Of a stretch of 64,000 nt of DNA, positions 51,781 through 60,337 are shown piece after piece (the stretch's first letter is position 1; every line of letters starts with the position of its first letter). Position numbers and translations under genes: made by a program. The DNA is from Octadecabacter sp. B2R22 (GTDB taxonomy: Bacteria > Pseudomonadota > Alphaproteobacteria > Rhodobacterales > Rhodobacteraceae): assembly GCF_018861045.1 (NCBI RefSeq), contig NZ_JAHKQJ010000010.1:186001-250000 (forward strand). Reading direction: 5' to 3'. Below the pieces are notes generated by a model. That model searched no databases. It was not told where the DNA came from and saw only the letters and a list, made by a program, of their open reading frames with translations.

Positions 51781-52530
51781 ATGCCCAAGGATACCGCCGC
51801 CAAAACTGCCACCCTCTATCGGATGGTGATGACCGATCACATGTGTCCATACGGGTTGAAATCGAAAGACCTATTAGAACGTCAGGGCTTTCAAGTGGAT
51901 GATCGCCACCTCACTAGCCGTGGCGAGGTTGATGCGTTCAAAGCTGAGCATGATGTGAAGACGACGCCACAGACGTTCATTGGTGAAGAACGCATCGGTG
52001 GTTTCGATGACCTGAGCGCACATCTAGGAAAAGCCACCAAGTCCAAGGATGCCACGACATATAAGCCTGTCATCGCATTGTTCGCGGTCGCTTTGTTGAT
52101 GGCCATAGCTGTGACTTGGTTGGCGTTAGGTACCGCATTCACGGGACGGACAGTTGAATGGTTCATCTCGATTTCCATGGTGCTGTTGGGTCTGCAAAAA
52201 CTGCAAGACGTAGAACGGTTCGCCACGATGTTCCTGAACTACGACCTGCTGGCCCAACGGTGGGTTCGCTACGGATATGTCTATCCGTTCGTTGAGACTG
52301 GGGCAGGTCTGCTTATGATGGCGGGTGTTCTAACATGGTTGTCTGCACCAGCAGCGTTTTTTGTCGCCAGCATCGGCGCGATCAGTGTGTTCAAGGCGGT
52401 CTACATCGACAAACGCGAACTCAAATGTGCCTGCGTCGGCGGTGACAGCAAGGTTCCATTGGGATTCGTGTCACTGACAGAGAACCTAATGATGGTCGGT
52501 ATGGCGATCTGGATGCTCTCGAAGCTGTGA
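51781..52530 (+). CDS. Glutaredoxin-MauE/DoxX fusion membrane protein
   Basis: This 249-residue protein has an N-terminal glutaredoxin domain (residues 10-85; MVMTDHMCPYGLKSKDLLERQGF, TTPQTFIGEERIGGFDDLSAHL) with the active site CPYG, so only one catalytic cysteine. A MauE-like membrane domain of four helices follows (about 98-249; WFISISMVLLGLQKLQDVERFATMFLNYDLL). A periplasmic or cytoplasmic CACVGG (about 220) may provide a second thiol pair. MauE proteins deliver redox equivalents during maturation of periplasmic enzymes. First gene after the CueR promoter. Confidence 0.85.
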   Translation: MPKDTAAKTATLYRMVMTDHMCPYGLKSKDLLERQGFQVDDRHLTSRGEVDAFKAEHDVKTTPQTFIGEERIGGFDDLSAHLGKATKSKDATTYKPVIALFAVALLMAIAVTWLALGTAFTGRTVEWFISISMVLLGLQKLQDVERFATMFLNYDLLAQRWVRYGYVYPFVETGAGLLMMAGVLTWLSAPAAFFVASIGAISVFKAVYIDKRELKCACVGGDSKVPLGFVSLTENLMMVGMAIWMLSKL

Positions 52531-52603
52531 TAACAAATCGTTTGACCCTCCACCAACAGGAAGCCTTAGCAACACTCAAAAGACCAAAGGGGCGGAGCCT
52601 ACA

Positions 52604-53038
52604 ATGAGATCAATAATCGCAGTTGCAGCCTTACTAGTTGCAGGTGGCGTGGGCTACGCGCTTTGGCCGAACGCATCGCAAACACCACAATCGGACCCCG
52701 TATCCAGTTTGGAAGGCGGTGCTTTAGCTGATGTGCGGGTGCCTGAAACGCTGTCACACAACGCCCAGATCGGGCAGCTTGGATATGAGGCCAAGTGTGC
52801 TGCTTGCCACGGTGCGAATGCAGCGGGTCAAGATGGCGTGGCACCGCCATTGGTCCACATCATTTATGAACCCAGCCACCATGGCGATGAAGCGTTCCAA
52901 AGGGCCGCTGAGTTGGGCGTTCGTGGGCATCACTGGCCGTTTGGGGACATGCCCCCCGTAGAAGGTGTCACACGGGCAGACGTTACGATGATCATCGCTT
53001 ACATTCGCGAATTACAACGTGCCAACGGGATCAACTGA
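52604..53038 (+). CDS. Exported c-type cytochrome
   Basis: This 144-residue protein has an N-terminal signal/anchor (RSIIAVAALLVAGGVGYALW) and one haem-binding motif CAACH (about residue 66). The likely axial Met is in WPFGDMPPVEGV (about 118). The class I cytochrome fold ends in TRADVTMIIAYIRELQRAN. It could accept electrons from the multicopper oxidase or serve copper delivery to terminal oxidase. It lies 73 bases after the glutaredoxin-MauE gene and 27 before copC. Confidence 0.9.
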   Translation: MRSIIAVAALLVAGGVGYALWPNASQTPQSDPVSSLEGGALADVRVPETLSHNAQIGQLGYEAKCAACHGANAAGQDGVAPPLVHIIYEPSHHGDEAFQRAAELGVRGHHWPFGDMPPVEGVTRADVTMIIAYIRELQRANGIN

Positions 53039-53065
53039 CCCGCAACAACAGTACTGGAAACAACA

Positions 53066-53407
53066 ATGAAGACTTTTCTACTCGCAGGCATGATCGGAAT
53101 TTGGGCAACAGGTGCGATGGCACACTCGCCCCTCGATGCGACTACACCTGCCAATGAGGCCACTATTACGGAGATGCCGACTGAAGTCTTGATGGACTTC
53201 AAAGGTGACATCCGTCTAACGCGGGTCGCGATCACTCATGCTGACACACACAGCATGGACATGGACCTTGGGGATCAAACGGCGTTCACGCAGGAGTTTG
53301 CGTTGCCGATGCACGACATGGGTGCGGGTGTGTACGTCGTTGAATGGCGCGGACTAGGCTCTGATGGTCACGCGCTGAACGGCACCTTCAGTTTCACTGT
53401 TGAATAA
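53066..53407 (+). CDS. copC: Periplasmic copper-binding protein CopC
   Basis: This 113-residue protein has a signal peptide (MKTFLLAGMIGIWATGAMA) followed directly by AHSPLDATTPANEATI, which puts the copper-ligand His at the mature N-terminus as in CopC/YobA. Other candidate ligands are His/Met in HADTHSMDMD and LPMHDMGAGVY, and the C-terminal SDGHALNGTFSFTV is the family signature. It binds Cu in the periplasm. Its stop overlaps the copD start by one base. Confidence 0.93.
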   Translation: MKTFLLAGMIGIWATGAMAHSPLDATTPANEATITEMPTEVLMDFKGDIRLTRVAITHADTHSMDMDLGDQTAFTQEFALPMHDMGAGVYVVEWRGLGSDGHALNGTFSFTVE

Positions 53408-54255
53408 TGCCTGATGCGTTCGGGCTTGCGGCCATCATCACAAAGTTTGCGCTCTATCTTGGTGTGATGGCTGCGGCTGGCACGGTCATCGCCACGTTGA
53501 TGTTTCGGCTGGATCGCACTCGTGGTTTGGCCGTGGCATTCGCCGTTTTGGGGTTGATGGCAACGATCCTCGCCTTTTCACTGCGCGGTGCCAATCTGAC
53601 GGGCGATGTCAGCGGCATGACCGATCCTGAGATGCTTGGCCTGCTTTGGACCACACCTGTAGGTACTGCTTTGCTGTTACGTTTGGTGGGTCTTGGTTTG
53701 TTAATCGCTGGTCTGTTCATAGGCCGCGTTGGAATTTGGGTCTCGGTGTTAGGTGGGATCATTGCGATTTGGTCCTTTGATCACGTCGGACATGTCTCTG
53801 GCCGTGACACAACACTGCTCGACATCGCATTGACGTTGCATCTGCTGGCTGTTGCCCTCTGGATCGGGGTCCTCACGCCGTTGAAACGACTGGCATCATC
53901 TTCAGCCACCTATGCGTCGGCTGCGGATGTTGGGCATCGGTTTGGCGTTGTCGCCATGGTTACCGTTCCTGCGTTGATTATCGCGGGTGGCTACATGGGC
54001 TACAAGTTGGTCGGGTCACTCGAAGCGCTTGTAGGAACTGGCTACGGGCAGGCATTGATTATCAAGGTGATGTTGGTCGGGCTGCTTCTTGGGCTGGCCG
54101 CTGCCAACAAGCTTCGATTCATCCCTGCGCTTCGCTCAGGTGATCCAGCAGCGGCAAACCATCTTTCCAAATCCATATCAGTCGAATGGCTGGTCATCCT
54201 TGCAGTACTGGGAACGACAGCTGTTTTAACAACAAACCTGACTTTGCCAACATGA
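53407..54255 (+). CDS. copD: Copper-resistance membrane protein CopD
   Basis: This 282-residue protein has eight predicted membrane helices. Conserved CopD features are IWSFDHVGHVSGRD (about 118), LALTLHLLAVALWIGVLTPLKRL (about 137) and MLVGLLLGLAAANKLRFIPALRSGD, including intramembrane histidines. It is thought to move copper across the inner membrane together with CopC. It is coupled to copC and followed closely by the multicopper oxidase. Confidence 0.92.
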   Translation: MPDAFGLAAIITKFALYLGVMAAAGTVIATLMFRLDRTRGLAVAFAVLGLMATILAFSLRGANLTGDVSGMTDPEMLGLLWTTPVGTALLLRLVGLGLLIAGLFIGRVGIWVSVLGGIIAIWSFDHVGHVSGRDTTLLDIALTLHLLAVALWIGVLTPLKRLASSSATYASAADVGHRFGVVAMVTVPALIIAGGYMGYKLVGSLEALVGTGYGQALIIKVMLVGLLLGLAAANKLRFIPALRSGDPAAANHLSKSISVEWLVILAVLGTTAVLTTNLTLPT

Positions 54256-54263
54256 GGCACCAC

Positions 54264-55562
54264 ATGAACAGACGACACTTCTTGGCTACTGTCTCAGCCA
54301 CTACGATTTTGCCGATGCCCACATTCGCAGCCGAAGATGCGTTGCGGTTGAAGGCCGAAACGGTGATGCAGCAAATCCTCCCGTTGGGAGATGGTGCAAC
54401 ATCCATGTTGGGCTTCAACGGGTCGATGCCAGGGCCAGAACTGCGTGTGCGGCGCGGTGAGCGGGTGAACATCGAGGTCGAAAACGGTCTTGATGAAGGT
54501 ACGGCGGTGCATTGGCACGGCATCAGGTTGGAAAACCAGATGGATGGGGTGCCGATGTTGACGCAAGAGTTGATCGAGCCTTCCGACACCAAAACCTACA
54601 GCTTTATCCCGCCAGACGAAGGCACCTATTGGTATCATTCGCATTACATTTCTCATGAACAGGTCGCTCGTGGCATGATGGGTCCGTTGATTGTTGAGGA
54701 TGAAACGCCCCCAGATGTTGATCACGACATCACCGTGTTGATGGCGGATTGGCAGATGCAGGAAGATGGCAGCCTGTCCGATGAGTTTACCGACATGCAC
54801 AGTGTCGCCCATGGCGGTTACATGGGGAATTTCGCCCGTGCCTTCCTGTCCCAAGATCAGGTGAAGACTGGGGATCGGGTTAGGTTTCGACTGATAAACG
54901 CCGCAACCAACCGTATCTTCCCCGTAGCGGTAAGCGGCGTCGCTGGGTCAGTCGTTGCCTTGGATGGCATGGCATTACCTGTGCCTCGCCAGATGGCAGA
55001 CCTTGTGCTGGCCCCAGCACAACGTGCTGATCTTATCGTGGATATCACTGGCCCAGTCGGGTTCGACATGGTCACCCGTGACGGTTCATATCGTTTGGCA
55101 GACCTTGAGGTGATTGGAACCAACACGGATAGACAAGCTGGTCCGATAATGGCGTTGTCACCGCCCAATTTGCCAACGCCTGCTGAACCAACACAGCATC
55201 TGACCCTGACGATGATGGGCGGTGCAATGGGTGGACGACACGACGGTGACAATATCTGGGCCTTCAACAACGTCTCGGACCTACAAGGCGATCCATTCGG
55301 ATCATTCCAAAATGGCGAAACTGTGCGGATCACATTCGCAAATGACACATCGTTCCCGCACGGCATCCACCTGCACGGCCACCACTTCTATGAAGTTGAA
55401 CAGAACGGGGTCTTGGGCGATCTGCGTGATACAACGCTGGTGAACGCAGGCGAAAGCCGCGATGTCATCTGTGTATTCGACAACCCTGGTCGCTGGCTGC
55501 TGCACTGCCACATGCTAAGCCATGCTGTCGGTGGGATGCGCACATGGATGAACGTGGCATGA
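54264..55562 (+). CDS. Tat-exported multicopper oxidase (CueO/CopA-like)
   Basis: This 432-residue protein begins MNRRHFLATVSATTILP, a twin-arginine signal, so it folds and loads copper before export. All copper motifs are present: HWHGIRLEN and YWYHSHY in the first cupredoxin domain, HGIHLHGHHF and LLHCHMLSHAVGGM in the last (His-Cys-His for the type 1 and trinuclear centres, axial Met). It probably oxidises Cu(I) to Cu(II) in the periplasm. At 432 residues it is short for CueO and lacks its Met-rich insert. ATG 54,264 follows GAGG; an upstream ATG at 54,252 overlaps the copD stop. Confidence 0.92.
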   Translation: MNRRHFLATVSATTILPMPTFAAEDALRLKAETVMQQILPLGDGATSMLGFNGSMPGPELRVRRGERVNIEVENGLDEGTAVHWHGIRLENQMDGVPMLTQELIEPSDTKTYSFIPPDEGTYWYHSHYISHEQVARGMMGPLIVEDETPPDVDHDITVLMADWQMQEDGSLSDEFTDMHSVAHGGYMGNFARAFLSQDQVKTGDRVRFRLINAATNRIFPVAVSGVAGSVVALDGMALPVPRQMADLVLAPAQRADLIVDITGPVGFDMVTRDGSYRLADLEVIGTNTDRQAGPIMALSPPNLPTPAEPTQHLTLTMMGGAMGGRHDGDNIWAFNNVSDLQGDPFGSFQNGETVRITFANDTSFPHGIHLHGHHFYEVEQNGVLGDLRDTTLVNAGESRDVICVFDNPGRWLLHCHMLSHAVGGMRTWMNVA

Positions 55563-55984
55563 AGTGGCTTATCTTAGTCCTGCTGTCATTTGCCTCCACA
55601 GCCGCTGCTGATCACAACTGGGACCACCGCGACATCGTTACGGGTCAAAGTCTGTATTCAGGCAACTGCGCATCATGCCACGGGGCAAACCTTGAGGGGC
55701 AACCGAACTGGCAATCCTCTGACGCCGATGGTGTGCTTCCAGCACCGCCACATGACGGGACAGGTCACACGTGGCATCACGATGATGAACTGCTGTTTGA
55801 GTATACCAAGCTAGGTGGCCAGGCCGCGTTGGAGGTGCGTGGTGTGACAGGGTTCAACAGCGGAATGCCCGCCTTTAACGAAATACTCACCGATGATGAG
55901 ATATGGGATATCCTTGCCTACATCAGGTCAACTTGGTCTGAACGGGAACGCGATGTCCAGGCCAGCAGGAATCCACCGCACTAG
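55559..55984 (+). CDS. Exported c-type cytochrome (second)
   Basis: This 141-residue protein has a signal peptide (MKWLILVLLSFASTAAA) and a single haem motif CASCH in YSGNCASCHGANLEGQ (about 40). The likely axial Met is in GFNSGMPAFNEIL (about 105), with fold end DDEIWDILAYIRSTW. The mature start has a HNWDHRD segment and HTWHHDDE further on, which could bind copper. The start overlaps the multicopper oxidase stop by four bases, so the oxidase and this cytochrome are made together, suggesting electron transfer from one to the other. Confidence 0.88.
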   Translation: MKWLILVLLSFASTAAADHNWDHRDIVTGQSLYSGNCASCHGANLEGQPNWQSSDADGVLPAPPHDGTGHTWHHDDELLFEYTKLGGQAALEVRGVTGFNSGMPAFNEILTDDEIWDILAYIRSTWSERERDVQASRNPPH

Positions 55985-56014
55985 TGGCACACGCTCTTCC
56001 AGAGCATGTGGATG

Positions 56015-56581
56015 CTATGACAGTACATATTTACCACGATCAACGCGGACCATAAGCCCTTCATCACACAGCCCCCGCAGTGCGCGATAACAGGCTTCAT
56101 GGGTTAGGTTGATGCGGGTCGCCAACTCGATCACCGTTGTATCGAAGTAACCTGCTTGAACCGCCGCCAATATGCGTTCCTTGGCTGATGGAATTGCCAA
56201 CAACTCGATATGTGCGCGGTACTGTTGGACTTGAACAGCAAGCAACTTTGTGAAGCCTTCAGAGAACGCAGGATTGGAGTGCATCGTTGCAACGACATTG
56301 GCCTTTGCGATTTTTGTGACGCTTCCAGCTTCGGTGCATACCGCATCGCAATGGTAGGTCGCTGAGAAGACTGATGCCTCCGCGAAAAACCCGCCCGACA
56401 TCGCCCTGTGCAGGGTCAAGGTATCGCCCCCCAGTCCAGTTCGTTGCAATGTCACGCATCCAGATACAACACGGTAAAGCCCCGATGTTGTCTGGCTCTG
56501 GCGAAACAGCACGTCCCCCTTCTGCATGTCAATTGTGCGACAAGCAGTAGCGGATAGATGGGAAAACGGATCAGGAAGCAT
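56015..56581 (-). CDS. Crp/Fnr-family transcriptional regulator
   Basis: This 188-residue protein has a cyclic-nucleotide-binding-type beta-roll (about 20-105; DMQKGDVLFRQSQTTSGLYRVVSGCVTLQRTG, GGFFAEASVF) and a C-terminal winged helix (about 135-188; FDTTVIELATRINLTHEACYRALRGLCDEGLM). No N-terminal cysteine cluster for an Fe-S centre is present, so it is not a classical FNR. It is short because of a compact C-terminus. The start is uncertain; ATG 56,581 is used because the longer frame would overlap the divergent gene. An FNR-like box directly abuts its start. Confidence 0.82.
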   Translation of the reverse strand: MLPDPFSHLSATACRTIDMQKGDVLFRQSQTTSGLYRVVSGCVTLQRTGLGGDTLTLHRAMSGGFFAEASVFSATYHCDAVCTEAGSVTKIAKANVVATMHSNPAFSEGFTKLLAVQVQQYRAHIELLAIPSAKERILAAVQAGYFDTTVIELATRINLTHEACYRALRGLCDEGLMVRVDRGKYVLS

Positions 56582-56595
56582 ATGATCCAAATCAT
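56582..56595. promoter_or_regulatory. FNR/CRP-like box in the divergent promoter
   Basis: ATGAT-N4-ATCAT matches the FNR/DNR consensus TTGAT-N4-ATCAA at 8 of 10 positions. It directly abuts the regulator's start codon and is 51 bases upstream of the divergent gene at 56,646. Two further TGATCA motifs follow within 45 bases. Autoregulation and control of the His-rich protein gene are inferred. Confidence 0.55.
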
Positions 56596-56645
56596 AAGTG
56601 ATCAGAGTGAATTTTGGTAGGGTGATCAAGAAAAAGGAGTGTTCA

Positions 56646-57167
56646 ATGAAACTAGGTCTTTTATCAGCAGCGATGATGTTTGTCGCATCCAATGCCATGG
56701 CACAACATGCGCATACGTCGGGGTCACCAAGTGAAACGGGTCAGTCACAGTTCGCAGCGATTGCTGAGATCGTTACACTGCTGCGTGACGATCCCGAAAC
56801 GAACTGGGCGCAGGTCGATATCAAAGCACTTCGTGATCACCTCGTGGATATGGACAACGTGACAACTAAGGCGTCGATTGAGCGGGCGGTGAACGGACTG
56901 AGCGTGTCTTTCTTGATCACAGGTGATGATGATGTCGCAGCATCCATCAGGCGTATGGTGCTGGCACACAGCCCAATGTTGCAGGGATCATCTGACTGGA
57001 CCGTCACCGCTGGAGAAATAGATAATGGCGCATCAATGCTGGTTCAGGTCGGGTCAGATGAAGATTTGAACCAAGTGCTGGGACTGGGATTCTTTGGGCT
57101 GATGACAATTGGTGCGCATCACCAACAGCACCACCTCATGATCGCAATGGGGCGGTCGCCGCACTAA
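56646..57167 (+). CDS. Exported His-rich protein of the copper island
   Basis: This 173-residue protein has a signal peptide (MKLGLLSAAMMFVASNAMA) followed by QHAHTSGSPSE. A helical mature region follows (ETNWAQVDIKALRDHLVDMDNVTTKASIERAVNGLSVSFLI), ending in GAHHQQHHLMIAMGRSPH. The histidines at both ends could bind copper. I recognise it as a type found with CopCD/oxidase genes but know no family function. A ribosome site AAAAAGGAG precedes the ATG. It is divergent from the Crp/Fnr gene and probably its target. Confidence 0.7.
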   Translation: MKLGLLSAAMMFVASNAMAQHAHTSGSPSETGQSQFAAIAEIVTLLRDDPETNWAQVDIKALRDHLVDMDNVTTKASIERAVNGLSVSFLITGDDDVAASIRRMVLAHSPMLQGSSDWTVTAGEIDNGASMLVQVGSDEDLNQVLGLGFFGLMTIGAHHQQHHLMIAMGRSPH

Positions 57168-57329
57168 CCGCTTCGTTTCTCACAAACGGTCGTTTCTGAG
57201 TTCTCGTTTGCTTCGATTCGCGCACCACTCCTGGCCCATATAACACTGACTTGGACTCTTTCATTTACCCCTATCGAAAGCTGCACCCCATCCCGTTATG
57301 ATGCCGATGAGTTTCGAGAGGGAGGATCG

Positions 57330-57890
57330 ATGAACGTAGGCTACGCACGGATCAGCACAGACACCCAGACGCATGACGCCCAGATCGTGGCGTTGAAGGC
57401 AGCGGGATGTGAGAAGGTTTTCATGGAGACCGCTTCAGGGGCAAAGAAGGATAGACCAGTGCTGGCAGAAGCATTGGCATATTTACGCCAGAACTCAAAC
57501 GACAAGCTCGTGGTCTACAAGCTCGACCGTGTTGCCCGCAGCCTTCCCCATCTCATCGAGATCATGGAGCGGCTGAACGCCGATGGTATCGAGTTCCAAA
57601 GTTTGACCGAAGCCATCGATACGAAGACTCCAGGTGGGCGGCTACTTTTCCACGTCATGGGGGCGATATCAGCCTTTGAGAGAGACCTAGTGATCGAGAG
57701 AACCCAAGCTGGACTGAAGGCAGCAAAGGCTAAAGGACGAATCGGTGGGCGTCCAAGACGTATGACTGAGGACAAGATCACCGCCGTGCGTGAGTTGCTG
57801 GCCTCTGGGACGCCTGTGAAGGACGCAGCGGCTGCGGTGGGGGTATCAGTGCCAACACTGTATCGATGGCTTCCTGGGGCATCTCGTTAG
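57330..57890 (+). CDS. Serine recombinase (resolvase/invertase family)
   Basis: This 186-residue protein is the standard length for a Tn3-type resolvase. The nucleophile is Ser9 in VGYARISTDTQ. Other conserved parts are VYKLDRVARSLPHLIEIM, TPGGRLLFHVMGAISAFERDLVIERTQAGLKAAKAKGRIGGRP and a C-terminal helix-turn-helix (VKDAAAAVGVSVPTLYRWL). It probably resolves or inverts an element within the island; no transposase is next to it. Ribosome site GGGAGGAT precedes the start. The upstream gap (57,168-57,329) may hold its recombination site, but I could not pick one out. Confidence 0.93.
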   Translation: MNVGYARISTDTQTHDAQIVALKAAGCEKVFMETASGAKKDRPVLAEALAYLRQNSNDKLVVYKLDRVARSLPHLIEIMERLNADGIEFQSLTEAIDTKTPGGRLLFHVMGAISAFERDLVIERTQAGLKAAKAKGRIGGRPRRMTEDKITAVRELLASGTPVKDAAAAVGVSVPTLYRWLPGASR

Positions 57891-58068
57891 GGAAAGCTAA
57901 GACCATTTGATGCAGATCATGCTGATCGGAAATCGCACCAAGTCAAAGTTCAAAACCTCCTACTGAGTTTCAAAGTTAGATGATAGGTATGATGCAATGA
58001 CAGCATGAACACTGTGAGGGCCACAATGTGCAACCAGATGCTGCGCAATGATGAAGGGTGGGATAACG

Positions 58069-60240
58069 ATGACAACAAGATACCAACTAAAAATGCAGCA
58101 CTGTTATGGTATTCCCGCACTGGAGCATGAGTTCACATTCGAGAACAACAACATGCCAGTGGCAATTTATGCTCCAAATGGGTTGATGAAAACGTCTTTG
58201 GCGCGTTCTTTCAAGGACTTCACCAAGGGTCAAACTCCTAGCGATCTGGTCTATCCCGAACGTGAGTCATCGTTTCATGTATTGGATGAGAACGGAGAAG
58301 CAGTGCAAAATGACGCTATCTTCGTGGTTGACTCAATCAATGAAAAATACTCGTCGGCGAAGATGTCAACGCTTCTAGCCAGTGAAGAACTTAAAGCTGA
58401 ATATGATGAGGTGTTTAACTCGGTCGGGCTGAAGCGCGAAGCTCTTCTCAAAGTGCTGAAGAAGAAAGCAGGGATGACCAAGGGCATCGAAGAGGCTTTC
58501 TGTTCGGCTGTTGGGTTACCGCAGAATGAGTTCTTAACCGCCCTAGGCACGGTTGAACGTGAGGTGAAGAAAGACGCTTATGCGCAATACTCGGATGTTA
58601 CCTATAAAGTGCTGTTCGATCCGAAAGTCGTAGAACTCTTGGATGACGATGAGATTCAAAAGCTTATCTCGCAATACTCAGAGGTATATGACCAACTCCT
58701 CGAAGAATCGCAGTTCTTCAAGCGTGGTGTATTTAATCATACCAATGCTGGGTTGGTTGCGAAGAACCTGAAGGACAATGGCTGGTTCAGAGGGGGTCAT
58801 ACTGTAAGCCTAAAGACTGGTGATGGTGTCATCGAGATTTCTAACGAAGCAGAGTTGGGGGCGCAGATCGAGGACGAGAAGCAACGCATCTTGACGGATC
58901 AAACGCTGGGCGAAATGTTCGCTAAGGTTGATGGGAAGCTAAGCACAAAACCGCTTCAGTTGTTCAGGGAACACCTGCTTGAACATCCATATCTTGTTCC
59001 TGAACTACACGACATCAACGCACTGAAACGCCGTGTATGGATCGGATACTTGACGACAATGAAATCTGAGTTCGTCGCTTTGCTGGATGAATATGATGCA
59101 AGTGTGGAGAAGCTGAAAGGCATCGTTGTTAAGGCCGAGGCAGAACTAACCCATTGGGAAAAGGTCATCGCCAAATTCAATAAGAGGTTCACGGTCCCGT
59201 TCAAGGTTGGCGTTAAGAACAAGGCCGATGCGGTCTTAGGAATCGAAGGGCCACAAATCGAGTTCATTTTTAAGGATGCGGATGGTAACGCCGATAGGCG
59301 GATGGCACCTGACAAACTTTCACAGGTTTTGAGCAATGGTGAACGCCGAGCTTTGTATATCTTGAACATCATATTTGAAGTTGAAGCGTTGACGAACGCC
59401 CAGCATGAAACGCTTCTTGTGGTCGATGACATCGCAGATTCGTTCGACTACAAGAACAAGTATGCCATTATCGAATATCTAAGAGATATCAGCCGTGTTG
59501 ATTACTTCCACCTCATGGTGCTGACACACAACTTCGATTTTTACAGAACCGTTAAGGGGCGACTGAATGTCCACAATCCGAATAAACTGATCGCTGGTCG
59601 TTTCGAAAATGAGATACGTTTTCAAGGTGACTCAATGGGCGATAATCCTATTGGAGCGTGGACTGGTGCGTTGGATGACCCGAAGTGCATGGTCGGATGC
59701 ATCCCATTCGTGAGGAATCTTGCTGAATACAGTGGCGATGATGCGACCTTCCTCAGTCTTACGAACCTGCTTCATGTAAAGGCCGCATCCGATGCGGTCA
59801 CTTTTGATGATCTCCAAGCTATTTTCCAAGGGACACTTTCCGCAAGCATGACCAACGGTTGCTATAGCGGAGAGGAATCAGTGTTGGCGACGGTTGCTGC
59901 TATGTGTGAGGAAATCATTGCTGCACCATTGGATGAAGTCGAACTGTTGGACAAGGTGATCCTTTCCATGGGCATTCGCCTTGCCACCGAACGTTTTATT
60001 ATCGGTAAGCTTGCCGACCCCAACTTCGTCGATGGGATAACAAAGCATCAAACAAGCAAGCTGATCAAGCGGTACAATCGTGAGAATGAAGATGAAGTCG
60101 CGATGGCATTATTCGAGCAGGTCTTACTCATGACACCAGAGAATATTCACATGAACTCATTTATGTTCGAACCGATTTTGGATATGGCACCTCTCCACCT
60201 GCATGACCTCTATCGTGATGTCATAGCCCTGAATGATTGA
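58069..60240 (+). CDS. AAA_13-like (RloC/PrrC-related) ATPase, possible defence protein
   Basis: This 723-residue ABC-type ATPase has an atypical Walker A, YAPNGLMKTSL (residues 34-44; Met in place of the Gly before Lys41). The signature is LSNGERRALYI (421-431), Walker B LLVVDDIADSF has Asp453-Asp454, and the switch is LTHNFDFYR. This set is typical of the AAA_13 group that includes the anticodon nuclease ATPases RloC and PrrC. The insert between Walker A and signature is long and partly coiled. The C-terminal 120 residues contain RYNRE (R-x3-E) and His 22 residues later in PENIHMNSFMFEPI, reminiscent of but not equal to the PrrC nuclease triad. It stands alone in the island; anti-phage function is inferred. 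ATG 58,069 chosen over 58,048. Confidence 0.7.
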   Translation: MTTRYQLKMQHCYGIPALEHEFTFENNNMPVAIYAPNGLMKTSLARSFKDFTKGQTPSDLVYPERESSFHVLDENGEAVQNDAIFVVDSINEKYSSAKMSTLLASEELKAEYDEVFNSVGLKREALLKVLKKKAGMTKGIEEAFCSAVGLPQNEFLTALGTVEREVKKDAYAQYSDVTYKVLFDPKVVELLDDDEIQKLISQYSEVYDQLLEESQFFKRGVFNHTNAGLVAKNLKDNGWFRGGHTVSLKTGDGVIEISNEAELGAQIEDEKQRILTDQTLGEMFAKVDGKLSTKPLQLFREHLLEHPYLVPELHDINALKRRVWIGYLTTMKSEFVALLDEYDASVEKLKGIVVKAEAELTHWEKVIAKFNKRFTVPFKVGVKNKADAVLGIEGPQIEFIFKDADGNADRRMAPDKLSQVLSNGERRALYILNIIFEVEALTNAQHETLLVVDDIADSFDYKNKYAIIEYLRDISRVDYFHLMVLTHNFDFYRTVKGRLNVHNPNKLIAGRFENEIRFQGDSMGDNPIGAWTGALDDPKCMVGCIPFVRNLAEYSGDDATFLSLTNLLHVKAASDAVTFDDLQAIFQGTLSASMTNGCYSGEESVLATVAAMCEEIIAAPLDEVELLDKVILSMGIRLATERFIIGKLADPNFVDGITKHQTSKLIKRYNRENEDEVAMALFEQVLLMTPENIHMNSFMFEPILDMAPLHLHDLYRDVIALND

Positions 60241-60337
60241 CTTGATAGTAAGTGTGCGAAGCGAAGCAGCGGCGAAGTATATGTATAGACATCAGTCGAA
60301 CCTGAGAAACCAGATGCAATCCCCAATGAAACATGAT

